DNA from: Marinobacterium stanieri
GTDB lineage: Bacteria > Pseudomonadota > Gammaproteobacteria > Pseudomonadales > Balneatricaceae
NCBI RefSeq assembly: GCF_900155945.1
Contig: NZ_FTMN01000001.1
Coordinates: 697,682-761,681 of the forward strand
Direction of reading: 5' to 3'
Length of the DNA: 64,000 bases
A model generated the notes under the pieces. That model was not told where the DNA came from and made no database searches. It saw nothing but the letters and a program-made list of their open reading frames with translations. A program made the translations under genes and the position numbers. Of this stretch, positions 1 through 8,876 are shown in pieces (positions within the stretch are counted from its first letter, which is position 1; every line of letters begins with the position of its first letter).

Positions 1-618
1 ATTCTGGCCGCACCGACCCTCAACCAGGAGCAATATCAGTTGCTGTCATCGGTGGCCCCCACCATCGTGCCGGACATCGAACGTTACCAGAGTGACAGCT
101 GGAAAAATGAAAGCCTGGTATACGCACGCGCCATGGACAAACAGGCAGAAATGAACCGGGTGCTGGGGGATATAGCTCAGGAAACCGCGGCACTTAAAAA
201 ACGTCTTGCACAGGTGCAAAGTGACACCGGCAACAAAGCCGTATTGATGCGCTGGATGCCTCAGGGCGCCATGCTGATGGCACCGGGTATTTTCGCCTCA
301 ACTCTGCTGGAATCAGCCGGTTTCGAACTGGAAGACAGTGGCCTCATCAAGCCCGGACGTCCTCACAGCTCACCCTTGAGTCAGGAGAAACTGAACGTGA
401 TCGATCAGGACTGGCTGTTCATGGCCACCCTGAATGATGACGGCCAGAAAGCGATGGACGCCGCCAAAACCTCGCCTGCGTTTTCTCGCCTGGAGGTGGT
501 CAAACAAGAACGTGCATTCCCGGTCGATGGCACACTCTGGACCAGCGCCAGCGGCCCTCTGGCAGCACGTGAAGTGTTGCGACAGCTGGATACCCTGGTA
601 CAGGGCCAGGCTGAATGA
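1..618 (+). CDS. Ferric-siderophore ABC transporter substrate-binding protein (3' part, 5' end outside window)
   Basis: The reading frame is open from base 1, so the gene starts upstream of the window; about 205 C-terminal residues are visible. The long helical stretch, the LNVIDQDWLF segment and the ending resemble the C-lobe of FecB/FhuD-type periplasmic iron-siderophore binding proteins. Its stop overlaps the start of a FecCD permease (ATGA at 615-618), followed by a second permease and an ATPase, which supports this role more than the partial sequence does. In the periplasm it would hand ferric siderophore to the permease. The N-terminal signal sequence cannot be seen. Confidence 0.75.
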   Translation: MLAAPTLNQEQYQLLSSVAPTIVPDIERYQSDSWKNESLVYARAMDKQAEMNRVLGDIAQETAALKKRLAQVQSDTGNKAVLMRWMPQGAMLMAPGIFASTLLESAGFELEDSGLIKPGRPHSSPLSQEKLNVIDQDWLFMATLNDDGQKAMDAAKTSPAFSRLEVVKQERAFPVDGTLWTSASGPLAAREVLRQLDTLVQGQAE

Positions 619-1631
619 CATCAGGGCAAGCGCCTCGCCACCACTGGCCTTTGCGTCAGGTATTCCCGGCAACCGCTCTGGTGCTGTTGCTGGTCTGTCT
701 GGCCAGTCTGATGCTGGGCGCGGGTGATCTGTCGCCGCAGGCAGCCTTGCAGGCCCTGTTTGGGCAAAGCAGCGATGAAGCCAACTTCATCGTCAGGGAG
801 CTGCGCCTGCCACGCACCCTGATCGGCTTTTTAGTCGGTGCCATGCTGGGCTGCGCCGGTGCCCTGATGCAGACATTGGCCCGCAACCCTCTGGCAGAGC
901 CCGGCCTGCTCGGTGTCAGCGCCGGCAGCAGCTTTGCCGTCACGCTGGCCCTGATGCTGGGCGCCAGCGCGGCAACACTGACCGTACACGTTGCCCAGCT
1001 CGGCGCCCTCGCCGGCTGTCTGCTGGTCTTGTCGGCGGCGCGTATCCAGGGGGTCGGCAATGATCCTGTTCGACTGGTGCTGGCTGGTGCGACCCTGACC
1101 GGGCTGCTGCTGTCACTGATTTGGTTGTTGTTGATGTTTGACCAGCGCTCGGCTGATGAGATCCGCTTCTGGATTACCGGCAGCGTTGCCGGGCGCAGCC
1201 TGGATATGGCACTGCAGTTAATGCCCTCTCTGGGACTGGCTTTCATCCTGACACTGATCATCATCCGCCCGCTGGCCAGTCTGGCATTGGGTGAGCGTGC
1301 TGCCCAGGGACTGGGGCACCACCCCGGCCGTATCCGATTCATCGCCGTTGTCATCGTCGCACTTCTGGTGGGCTCGGCTACAGCAGTCGCCGGCCCCATC
1401 ATTTTTGTCGGGCTGGTAGTGCCCTTTATCGCCCGTGCATTGGCAGGACCTGATATCCGCCGCACCCTCTGGCTATGCCTGACACTGGGGCCGATTATCG
1501 TGATCAGCGCCGATACCCTGTCACGCCTGCTGGTTGCACCGGCCGAGCTGCCATTGGGCGTACTAACGGCATTGATCGGCGCCCCCGTCCTGTTGATGGT
1601 TGTCCGCAGCCGCCGACTGCCCACGCTTTAA
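615..1631 (+). CDS. FecCD-family iron-siderophore ABC permease 1
   Basis: Encodes 338 aa, the usual length for FecC/FecD/FhuB-half permeases, with about nine to ten hydrophobic segments. Family hallmarks are LRLPRTLIGFLVGAMLG near the N-terminus and the following GALMQTLARNPLAEPGLLG, then AGPIIFVGLVVPFIAR in the loop that contacts the ATPase and a C-terminal PAELPLGVLTALIGAP. The start ATG overlaps the preceding stop by four bases, suggesting translational coupling. It would form the inner-membrane channel with the second permease encoded just downstream. Confidence 0.93.
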   Translation: MTSGQAPRHHWPLRQVFPATALVLLLVCLASLMLGAGDLSPQAALQALFGQSSDEANFIVRELRLPRTLIGFLVGAMLGCAGALMQTLARNPLAEPGLLGVSAGSSFAVTLALMLGASAATLTVHVAQLGALAGCLLVLSAARIQGVGNDPVRLVLAGATLTGLLLSLIWLLLMFDQRSADEIRFWITGSVAGRSLDMALQLMPSLGLAFILTLIIIRPLASLALGERAAQGLGHHPGRIRFIAVVIVALLVGSATAVAGPIIFVGLVVPFIARALAGPDIRRTLWLCLTLGPIIVISADTLSRLLVAPAELPLGVLTALIGAPVLLMVVRSRRLPTL

Positions 1632-1642
1632 CGAGACGCCTT

Positions 1643-2758
1643 ATGGATGCTGCACGCCCTCTTGATCAGTCACAACCGCTCCACCGGCCACCTGCCGGTT
1701 TCTGGTTGTGGCGCTCCAGTGGTACTTCTAATGGTACTTCTGATGGCACTCGCCCAGGCTATAGCCTGCTGATTCCCAAACGTGCCGTCATTATCAACAG
1801 CCTGCTGATCTTGCTGCTATTGATAGTTGTCACCCTCTCGCTGGGTTCCGGCAGTGTCAGCCTGTCTCCGGCAGAAGTCTGGCAGGCGTTGTGGCATCAA
1901 GGCCCGGCCATCAACCAGCTGGTGGTGAATGAGCTGCGTTTACAGCGCGTACTCGCAGGGCTGACAACGGGTGCCGCCTTTGCCCTCTCGGGCTGCCTGA
2001 TGCAGACACTGTCCCGAAACCGGCTGGCAACGCCGGGCATTATCGGTATCGACAACTCTGCCACGGCCTTCGCGGTCGCTTCCGTGACCGGCACCGGCCT
2101 GTCATTGGCACCTTCTTCCATGGCATTGGCGGGGGCTGCTACAGCCTGTGCCCTGGCGTTTGGCCTTACCGGCGCATCGGGTCGAGGTGGCTACCGGTTT
2201 ATTGTGGCCGGTATCGGCATTGGAGCGATCGCCGGAGCCATGACTCAATTCATGCTCAGCCGGGTCGCCATTGATGATGCCAACGCCGCCTTTCCCTGGA
2301 CCGTTGGCAGCCTGAACGCACGCAGTCCCGAAGCAACAGCAGCGCTGGCAGCCTGCTTGCCCCTTGCGCTCGCACTGAGCCTCAGGATGACCCGCGCATT
2401 ACAGCTTATGCAGGTGTCCGATGCGGTCAGTATCGGCCTTGGCATCAATCTCAAACAGGTACGCCGGAACGGACTCATTCTATCTGTTTTGCTGACCGGG
2501 CTGGCCGTAGCCGTTGCCGGCCCGGTGGGGCTGGTCGCACTGCTGGGGCCTGAAGTTGCCCGCGGCCTTTACCGTCACAAGGGCGTACCGCTGGTCGCAT
2601 CAGCCCTTTGTGGCGCCCTGATCATGCTGGCCGCCGATCTGACCGGTCGTTTGATACTGGCGCCGCTGGAAATTCCGGTCGGCATCGTAACCGCCGTCGT
2701 CGGCAGCCCTTATCTGCTGTGGATGCTGCTTAACCCTTCGTTCAAGAACACGCCATGA
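1643..2758 (+). CDS. FecCD-family iron-siderophore ABC permease 2
   Basis: The start ATG at 1643 lies 11 bases after the first permease stop and gives 371 aa; the frame stays open further upstream, but that would overlap the previous gene by about 150 bp. The core carries the family signatures LRLQRVLAGLTTGAAFALSG, LMQTLSRNRLATPGIIG and AGPVGLVALLGPEVAR. Unusually, the first 40 residues are a hydrophilic extension with a small GTSNGTSDGT repeat before the first membrane segment. It is the probable heterodimer partner of the permease encoded at 615-1631. Confidence 0.92.
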   Translation: MDAARPLDQSQPLHRPPAGFWLWRSSGTSNGTSDGTRPGYSLLIPKRAVIINSLLILLLLIVVTLSLGSGSVSLSPAEVWQALWHQGPAINQLVVNELRLQRVLAGLTTGAAFALSGCLMQTLSRNRLATPGIIGIDNSATAFAVASVTGTGLSLAPSSMALAGAATACALAFGLTGASGRGGYRFIVAGIGIGAIAGAMTQFMLSRVAIDDANAAFPWTVGSLNARSPEATAALAACLPLALALSLRMTRALQLMQVSDAVSIGLGINLKQVRRNGLILSVLLTGLAVAVAGPVGLVALLGPEVARGLYRHKGVPLVASALCGALIMLAADLTGRLILAPLEIPVGIVTAVVGSPYLLWMLLNPSFKNTP

Positions 2759-3639
2759 ACAGTTTTAATCGCGCGATCCCAACTGAACACATTCATCCCG
2801 CCGTCGAGCTTGAAGCCCGGCAACTGGTCGCGGGTCACGGCGACAAGGTCATCATCGACGGTCTGGATCTCAACCTGCCAACCGGCAAGATAACCGCGAT
2901 TGTCGGCCCCAACGGCTGTGGCAAATCGACGCTGCTCAACTCGCTGGCCCGAACGCTCAAACCGCTGGGCGGCAGCATCCTGCTGGATGGCCAGGATATT
3001 CACCGGCTACCGGGACGGGACGTTGCTCGCAAGCTGGCACTGCTGCCACAGGAAACCTCGGCCCCTGAGGGCATGAGTGTGGAAGACCTGGTGCGCTTTG
3101 GCCGCCAGCCGCATCAAAGCTGGCTCAGCCAATGGTCACCGGACGACCAGCGTGCGGTGAAGCGCGCCATCAAAGCGGCGGACCTGACCGGCATGGAAAA
3201 CCGCATGCTGGAAGAGCTGTCCGGCGGTCAGCGCCAGCGTGCCTGGATCGCCATGGCGGTGGCACAGGATACGCCCAGCCTGCTGCTGGACGAGCCCACC
3301 TCAGCGCTGGACCTGGGCCACCAGCTGGAAGTGTTCGAACTGATTCGCCACCTCAGTGCCGATCACGGCAAGACCATCGTCATGGTCGTGCACGACCTGC
3401 TCAGTGCCTGCCGCTTTGCCGACCACCTGGTGGCCATGCACGACGGCAGGCTTATCACTCAGGGCGCCCCCGGCCAGGTTCTGACACCTGAGCTGGTTCA
3501 CCAGCTGTACGGCGTTCACTGCGACATCCTGCCCGACCCCGTCACCGGCAGCCCAATGCTCATCAACATGCACCGCGCCAGTAAAAACCCACGCCAAGCC
3601 CCTGCCAAGGCCCCCATTTCAGGAGATAACGATGAATAA
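2755..3639 (+). CDS. Iron-siderophore ABC transporter ATP-binding protein
   Basis: A 294-aa ABC ATPase of the FecE/FhuC type. Walker A GPNGCGKST is at residues 51-59, the Q-loop is near LLPQE (97-100), the signature LSGGQRQR is at 155-162 and Walker B LLLDEPTSALD begins at 176. The ATG overlaps the permease stop (ATGA, 2755-2758), and its own stop overlaps the next gene by eight bases, so the five genes are one transcription unit. It powers ferric-siderophore import across the inner membrane. Confidence 0.95.
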   Translation: MNSFNRAIPTEHIHPAVELEARQLVAGHGDKVIIDGLDLNLPTGKITAIVGPNGCGKSTLLNSLARTLKPLGGSILLDGQDIHRLPGRDVARKLALLPQETSAPEGMSVEDLVRFGRQPHQSWLSQWSPDDQRAVKRAIKAADLTGMENRMLEELSGGQRQRAWIAMAVAQDTPSLLLDEPTSALDLGHQLEVFELIRHLSADHGKTIVMVVHDLLSACRFADHLVAMHDGRLITQGAPGQVLTPELVHQLYGVHCDILPDPVTGSPMLINMHRASKNPRQAPAKAPISGDNDE

Positions 3640-4375
3640 AGCCAATCAGCGCATACTCCAGGTTATTCGCAAAACCTACGTGACACCGAACATGCTTAGG
3701 GTCACCCTTGGCGGCCCCAACATGCAGCAGTTTCCCGCCGACCAGGCCAGTGCCTATATCAAACTGTTGTTCCCGCGCGGCGATGACCAACGTCCCATTG
3801 CACGCACCTACACCATCCGTGCACAGCGCGACAACGAGATCGATATCGACTTTGCTGTCCATGCAGAGTCAGGCCCGGCGCTTTCCTGGGCGCTCAACAG
3901 CCAGGTCGGAGAGGACATTCTGATCGGAGGCCCCGGCCCCAAAAAACTGGCAAATCCGTCAGCCGACTGGTTCCTGATTGTCGGGGACATGACCGCCCTG
4001 CCGGCCATCAGCATTAATCTGGCCCAACTGCCCGAGGATGCACAGGGACATGCCTTAATTCAGGTGCTGAGCGACGACGATATCCAGCCACTGCAGACTC
4101 CCGAAGGCGTAACCCTGCACTGGCAGATCAACCCGGAACCGGGCCTGGATGAAACCCTGCTGCTGGAAAAAGTGAAAACTCTGCCCTGCTTCAACGGCAC
4201 ACCCTATATCTGGTGCGCATGTGAAATGAACAGCATGCGCCAGCTGCGCACCTATTTCCGAGCACAGCCACAGGTGCAACGTGACCAGATGTATATCTCC
4301 AGCTATTGGAAACGGGGTGTTCGAGAGGAAGAGCACAAAAGCCTTAAAAGCAGGCTGGACCAGGATGCTGCCTGA
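3632..4375 (+). CDS. Siderophore-interacting protein (FAD-dependent ferric-siderophore reductase)
   Basis: A 247-aa member of the SIP/ViuB family. The flavin-binding segment RTYTIRAQRDNEIDIDF (about residues 54-70) and the C-terminal SSYWKRGVREEEH are characteristic; the NAD(P)H domain lies between, with FLIVGDMTALPAI. Such cytoplasmic enzymes reduce and release iron from imported siderophores. The start ATG at 3632 lies inside the end of the ATPase gene behind an AGGAG, fitting coupled translation. Its place at the end of the transporter operon agrees with a role after import. Confidence 0.9.
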   Translation: MNKANQRILQVIRKTYVTPNMLRVTLGGPNMQQFPADQASAYIKLLFPRGDDQRPIARTYTIRAQRDNEIDIDFAVHAESGPALSWALNSQVGEDILIGGPGPKKLANPSADWFLIVGDMTALPAISINLAQLPEDAQGHALIQVLSDDDIQPLQTPEGVTLHWQINPEPGLDETLLLEKVKTLPCFNGTPYIWCACEMNSMRQLRTYFRAQPQVQRDQMYISSYWKRGVREEEHKSLKSRLDQDAA

Positions 4376-4460
4376 AGCAGAGTCCAATAGCTTGGGCAAA
4401 TATTCAGGCAGGCCGACACCTGCCTGAACGCCCGCATAGAGACGACAAACACCCTTCAAA

Positions 4461-4479
4461 GCTATTGATAATCATTTTA
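4461..4479 (+). promoter_or_regulatory. Candidate Fur box upstream of the TonB receptor
   Basis: Positions 4461-4479 match 15 of 19 bases of the classical Fur consensus, including an uninterrupted TGATAATCATT core. The site lies 60 bp before the receptor start, in the only sizeable gap of this iron locus, so iron-dependent repression is likely. No separate -35/-10 pair was assigned. Confidence 0.7.
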
Positions 4480-4538
4480 TCTAGCATCCAGCTTTAGATT
4501 TATCAGAGACACCCTGCAAACAAAGAGGATAAGGACAG

Positions 4539-6569
4539 ATGGAAAAACTGACCCCTAACGCGCTGGCGCTGGCGGTTGCCGCCGGTATGAGCATGACCGC
4601 CTGGGCAGAGGAGACCGTCGAGCAACAGGACGTGGTCATCACTGCTGCCGGTTTCGAGCAGAACATCGTCGATGCTCCGGCCAGCATCTCGGTGATCTCA
4701 CGGGAAGAACTGGAGAAGAAGTCCTACAACTCCGTGGTTGATGCCGTTAAAAACATTCCGGGGGTCTACGTGACCGGTGGCGGCAACATGCAGGACATCA
4801 GCATCCGCGGCATGGATGAGCAGTACACACTCTACCTGATTGATGGTCGTCCCATCTCGGCCGGGCGCTCCGTCAACACCAACGGCTCCGACGGCGGCAA
4901 GCAGATCGCCCTGCCGCCCATCGCCATGATTGAGCGGATTGAAGTGATTCGCGGCCCCATGTCGTCGCTGTATGGCTCCGAAGCCATGGGTGGCGTCATC
5001 AACATCATCACCCGTCGCAGCAGCGGTGAGTGGTCCGGTACGCTCAGCACCGAGTTCACCAAATCCCTCAACGACGTGAACAATGATGAGCAGCAAGTGA
5101 ACCTCTTTGCCGGCGGCTCGCTGATTCCCGGCCTGTTGTCAGCTCAGGTCAACGGCAGCTGGCTGGGGCTGGATGAAAGTGATTTTGCCGGTGCCGACGA
5201 CAGCGCTGCCAGTAAGCCCGATACCACCCGTAAGCAGGGCGGGGTCAAATTCACGCTGACCCCCGATGAGCAAAACGCCATCTCCTTTGCCTACGATGCC
5301 GCCCGCCTGGAAGCCACCAGCACGCCGGGTAAAAGCATCACGACTGACAGCACCGGCTCCAACCGTCGCTACGACAAGGATGTGTATGTGCTGGGCCATG
5401 ATGGGCGCTATGGCGATCTCTTCATGAACACCTTCCTGCAGCACGACGTGTCTGATCTGGTACAGGACGATACCAAACGCGAGGAGATCACCACGTTCAA
5501 CTCTCAGGGCGCCTACTTCCTGGGTGACCACACCCTAACCTTCGGTGGTCAGTACAAGTACGAAGACTTCACTGACGAAACCAACGGCCTGCTGGATGCC
5601 AATATCCCCGGTGCAGTCAAAAGCGCTGACCGCTGGCTCGCTGCCGTTTTTGCGGAAATGGACTGGGCCGTCACGGAGAAGCTGAACCTCACCACCGGCC
5701 TGCGGTACAACGATGATGAGCTTTTTGGCGGCCACCTCACACCCCGTGTCTATGCCAATTACCGCATCGCCCCGGACTGGATGCTGAAAGGCGGCGTATC
5801 AACCGGCTACAAGCAGCCTGGCCTTGCAGATGCCACCGAAGGCTTTGGCCGCGGCACCGGTGGGGCTGGCTCCCCTGCTCCACACCCGCGAGCCGTGATC
5901 ATCGGCAACCCGGACCTGAAACCGGAAGAAAGCATCAGCTACGAGATGGGCTTTGTCTTCGACAGCCCGGTATCTGACCTGAGCACCAGCCTGATGCTGT
6001 TCCACACCGACTACAAGGACAAGATTGCGGAAGAACGCCTGTGTGAGGACAGCGACTACGACCGCAATGACGTGTCAACCTGGGATGAATGCTCCTACGG
6101 CGGCAACCCGCATACCTTTGTCAGCACCCGCCAGAACATCGACGAAGCGGAAATGCGCGGCATCGAGCTAAGCCTTGATTACAACCTGACGCCGTCACTG
6201 CGCTTCAGCTCCAGCTACACCTATACCGATTCGGAGCAGAAATCCGGCGAGTACAAGGGTGAGCCGCTCAACAAGATTCCCAAGCATATGGTGAACGCCA
6301 GCCTGGATTGGCAAAAGTCCGCCGACCTGAACCTGTGGACGCAGGCTAACTACCGCGGCAAGACCTCCGATTACATGGGACGCCGCAGCATGTCCGATGG
6401 CACGCCCGGATACGGTTTTGTGGATGTCGGCCTGGCCTACCAGCTGACCGCCAATGCGCAGGTGAAAGCGGGTATCTATAACCTGCTGGACAAGGAAGTG
6501 ACCAATGAAAGCTACGGCGTGGTGCTGGACGGCCGACGCCTGAACATGGGCTTGAACGTCAACTTCTAA
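4539..6569 (+). CDS. TonB-dependent outer-membrane siderophore receptor (FepA/CirA type)
   Basis: A 676-aa protein with a signal peptide ending near AWA-EE (residue 23) and a TonB-box-like QQDVVITAA just after it. A plug domain contains ISIRGMDEQYTLYLIDGR and IERIEVIRGPMSSLYGSEA, and a long beta-barrel ends in the aromatic LNMGLNVNF typical of outer-membrane insertion. Proteins of this class bind a ferric siderophore at the surface and import it using TonB energy. The Fur-like site upstream and the adjacent ABC transporter support an iron substrate. The exact ligand (catecholate or other) cannot be read from the sequence. Confidence 0.94.
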   Translation: MEKLTPNALALAVAAGMSMTAWAEETVEQQDVVITAAGFEQNIVDAPASISVISREELEKKSYNSVVDAVKNIPGVYVTGGGNMQDISIRGMDEQYTLYLIDGRPISAGRSVNTNGSDGGKQIALPPIAMIERIEVIRGPMSSLYGSEAMGGVINIITRRSSGEWSGTLSTEFTKSLNDVNNDEQQVNLFAGGSLIPGLLSAQVNGSWLGLDESDFAGADDSAASKPDTTRKQGGVKFTLTPDEQNAISFAYDAARLEATSTPGKSITTDSTGSNRRYDKDVYVLGHDGRYGDLFMNTFLQHDVSDLVQDDTKREEITTFNSQGAYFLGDHTLTFGGQYKYEDFTDETNGLLDANIPGAVKSADRWLAAVFAEMDWAVTEKLNLTTGLRYNDDELFGGHLTPRVYANYRIAPDWMLKGGVSTGYKQPGLADATEGFGRGTGGAGSPAPHPRAVIIGNPDLKPEESISYEMGFVFDSPVSDLSTSLMLFHTDYKDKIAEERLCEDSDYDRNDVSTWDECSYGGNPHTFVSTRQNIDEAEMRGIELSLDYNLTPSLRFSSSYTYTDSEQKSGEYKGEPLNKIPKHMVNASLDWQKSADLNLWTQANYRGKTSDYMGRRSMSDGTPGYGFVDVGLAYQLTANAQVKAGIYNLLDKEVTNESYGVVLDGRRLNMGLNVNF

Positions 6570-6576
6570 GCCTGCA

Positions 6577-6610
6577 GCAACCGGGGCCTACCCCTTCGGG
6601 CCTCGGTTGC
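6577..6610 (+). terminator. Hairpin after the TonB receptor
   Basis: Arms GCAACCGGGGCC (6577-6588) and GGCCTCGGTTGC (6599-6610) pair over 12 bp with one G-U. The structure sits between the convergent receptor and acoR genes. No strong U-tract follows on the plus strand, so it may act with Rho or on both strands. Confidence 0.6.
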
Positions 6611-6656
6611 CTATCCCGGACAGGCTTTGCAGCGGCCCATTAAGAAAGCCAAAGCC

Positions 6657-8630
6657 TTAGCGAATACCCAGTTTTTTGATCTTCCGATGCAATGTAGACC
6701 GGCTCATACCCAGTGCAGTTGCAGCACGTGAAACGACCCAGCGGTTTTCTTCCAGAGCACCCAGGATCCTGTTTCGCTCCTGCTCACTGGCCATGCCCGC
6801 AACTACAGGTTCATGCCGCAGTGGTTGAGTTTCAGACAGGTGTGATCTCTGTTGCCTCTGGATCTGGAGCTCACTCTGCATCAATTCTTCAGGCAGATCT
6901 TCAACACGAATGACGTTGCTGTCGCACATACAAAGCGCGAACTCCAGAACGCTTTTCAGTTGCCGTATGTTGCCCGGCCAGCCATATTGGGCCAGCACAT
7001 CAAATGCCTGGGCATCCAGTTCAATAGCCTTATCACTCAACTCTGAAACCAGCTGACTAATCAACGCCGCTTTATCCGCACGTTGCCGGAGCCCTGGCAG
7101 CTCCAGAGCCACACCGCTGATACGGTAGAACAGGTCTTCCCGGAACTGTCCTTCCTGAACCAGCTGTCTCAAATCACGGTGGGTGGCACTGATAACATGG
7201 AGATCAAGCGGTACCGGCTGCACCTCGCCAAGCGGCGTAATTTCACCTTCCGCCAGGACTCGCAGTAACCGCGCTTGAAGTGCCAGAGGCATATCGCCGA
7301 TTTCATCCAGAAAAAGGGTGCCACCGCTACTGGCCTGAACCTTACCGACTTTCCCGCCCTTCAGTGCCCCCGTAAACGTACCGGCACTGTAGCCAAAGAG
7401 TTCACTCTCGATCAGCGACTCGGGGATGGCGGCACAATTCAACGTCACAAACGGCTTGTCACGACGATGACTGCTTTCATGCAGTGCTTTGGCCCAGACT
7501 TCCTTGCCCGTGCCTGTTTCGCCTTGCAGAAGAATGTTGATATTCCGGTTAATGACGCGCCTGGATATGTGGGCGTTTCGTCTCAACCGGTGATCACTGC
7601 CGGCAAGACGATCGAGTAAAGACGTACTTTCATGATCAGTTTCAGGCGTGCGGGCAGGCACTGATGAGTCCTGCGTTTTGACTACCTTCGGCGCTGTCGG
7701 CACCAGCCAGAGTGGTGCCGTTGATCCACTGGCCCATTCCAGTTCATTGGGTTTCAGCAAGGCCCTGTCCAAGGCGACACCTGCAAGCGAACAGAGGTTC
7801 TGCCCCATAAGTAAGGCACGTTCAGCCACTCCGAGCAGCATCAGAGCCTGCGTCGTTGCACCAATCAAAGTACCGCTGTCGTTACAGGCAAGCAGAGCCG
7901 TGCAATGCTCACTGGATACCTGCGAGTGGTTTGCCACGGCAAAGACATGCACAGCACGAAAGCTATACCTGAACATCGCAGCTTCTATTTGATCGGCGGA
8001 ATCACAGACCAGGTTTTGTGCCAGGCCAACCAGTGTCCGGTTCTCCTGGGCGAAAGTGGAAATATCCAATGCGCCGATCATATCTCCATGGGGCGAGATC
8101 AGTGGCGCTGTTGAACAGCTGAAATTCCTCAACTCGCGACCAAAATGCTCGGCAGCGTGAACGGTCAGGGCTTCACCTGTTGCCAGGCAAGTGCCGACGC
8201 CATTGGTCCCGACCAGATTCTCGGTCCACACGGTACCAACACTCAGCTCTTTCTCTGCCAATTCACGCCCCTGCTGGGGGTCAATATACTGACGCAGAAC
8301 GACACCCTGACGGTTTGTAACCAGCACGCAGTAGCCATTACCGCCACCAAAGCGACTCAGACGCTGGAATACCGGTTCGGCTGCATGCAGCAGACTATCC
8401 AGCTCATGCCGGTGCTGCTTCACTTCGGCATCACTCAAGCGAGGAGGCAGCAGGTCTCGTCCAGGCTCAAGACGATACTGATCAATGCACCGCGCCCATG
8501 AACCTCTGATGGCTGGCGGTGAGGCACTCCCCACTCCCTGATGATGCATTAATTGCGAATGACTGCTGTTGTCTGTACCCATGATGGCCTTTGGGGGCTT
8601 GCCCCTGATCTTGTTATTTCCCTCCATCAT
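6657..8630 (-). CDS. acoR: Sigma-54-dependent activator of acetoin catabolism (AcoR family)
   Basis: A 657-aa regulator. A GAF-type sensor region lies at about residues 80-220, the AAA+ domain has Walker A GETGTGKE (370-377) and a GTFTGA version of the sigma-54 contact loop (417-422), Walker B is near LFLDEIGD, and a Fis-type helix-turn-helix occupies the last 45 residues. It is transcribed away from the aco operon, which carries a -24/-12 promoter, so it is very likely the acetoin-responsive activator. The start is uncertain: ATG at 8630 or 8627 lacks a good ribosome site, and an ATG at 8582 is possible; the GAF and AAA+ domains are unaffected. Confidence 0.9.
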   Translation of the reverse strand: MMEGNNKIRGKPPKAIMGTDNSSHSQLMHHQGVGSASPPAIRGSWARCIDQYRLEPGRDLLPPRLSDAEVKQHRHELDSLLHAAEPVFQRLSRFGGGNGYCVLVTNRQGVVLRQYIDPQQGRELAEKELSVGTVWTENLVGTNGVGTCLATGEALTVHAAEHFGRELRNFSCSTAPLISPHGDMIGALDISTFAQENRTLVGLAQNLVCDSADQIEAAMFRYSFRAVHVFAVANHSQVSSEHCTALLACNDSGTLIGATTQALMLLGVAERALLMGQNLCSLAGVALDRALLKPNELEWASGSTAPLWLVPTAPKVVKTQDSSVPARTPETDHESTSLLDRLAGSDHRLRRNAHISRRVINRNINILLQGETGTGKEVWAKALHESSHRRDKPFVTLNCAAIPESLIESELFGYSAGTFTGALKGGKVGKVQASSGGTLFLDEIGDMPLALQARLLRVLAEGEITPLGEVQPVPLDLHVISATHRDLRQLVQEGQFREDLFYRISGVALELPGLRQRADKAALISQLVSELSDKAIELDAQAFDVLAQYGWPGNIRQLKSVLEFALCMCDSNVIRVEDLPEELMQSELQIQRQQRSHLSETQPLRHEPVVAGMASEQERNRILGALEENRWVVSRAATALGMSRSTLHRKIKKLGIR

Positions 8631-8701
8631 AGAGTGCTATTTCAGCGAGTGTCTACCCGCCGTCATATCTGTGTCATCAAGCACGACACTTTCGCTCAAC
8701 C

Positions 8702-8721
8702 TGTCGCAGGCACCTGCGACA
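8702..8721. promoter_or_regulatory. Perfect inverted repeat, candidate AcoR enhancer site
   Basis: Arms TGTCGCAGG (8702-8710) and CCTGCGACA (8713-8721) are perfect complements around two bases. The repeat lies about 60 bp upstream of the -24 element, where sigma-54 activators bind. A weaker GTGTC...GACAC pair at 8671-8689 could be a second site. Confidence 0.6.
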
Positions 8722-8781
8722 CTCTGTAGCAAAGAATGCACTTCGAGCAAAAAAATCCTTATTTTTCAGCGCCTTGAAAAC

Positions 8782-8797
8782 TGGCACGTGACTTGTA
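8782..8797 (+). promoter_or_regulatory. Sigma-54 (-24/-12) promoter of the aco operon
   Basis: TGGCACGTGACTTGTA matches the TGGCACG-N4-TTGCA consensus, with GG and TTG in register and one deviation (TTGT for TTGC). It is 79 bp before acoA, downstream of the perfect inverted repeat, and opposite a sigma-54 activator gene. Confidence 0.85.
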
Positions 8798-8876
8798 TTA
8801 CCTGAAGGCAGAAAAGACAGAGGGCAGCCCCTGTCAGTATCAGGCCGAAACAACAGAAGAATAAGGAGAGGTTTCG

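Noticed and set aside
656-1624. Minus-strand 322-codon frame opposite the first permease
   Set aside because: Arg/Ser/Thr-rich shadow of a hydrophobic protein; no operon logic and no homology recognised.
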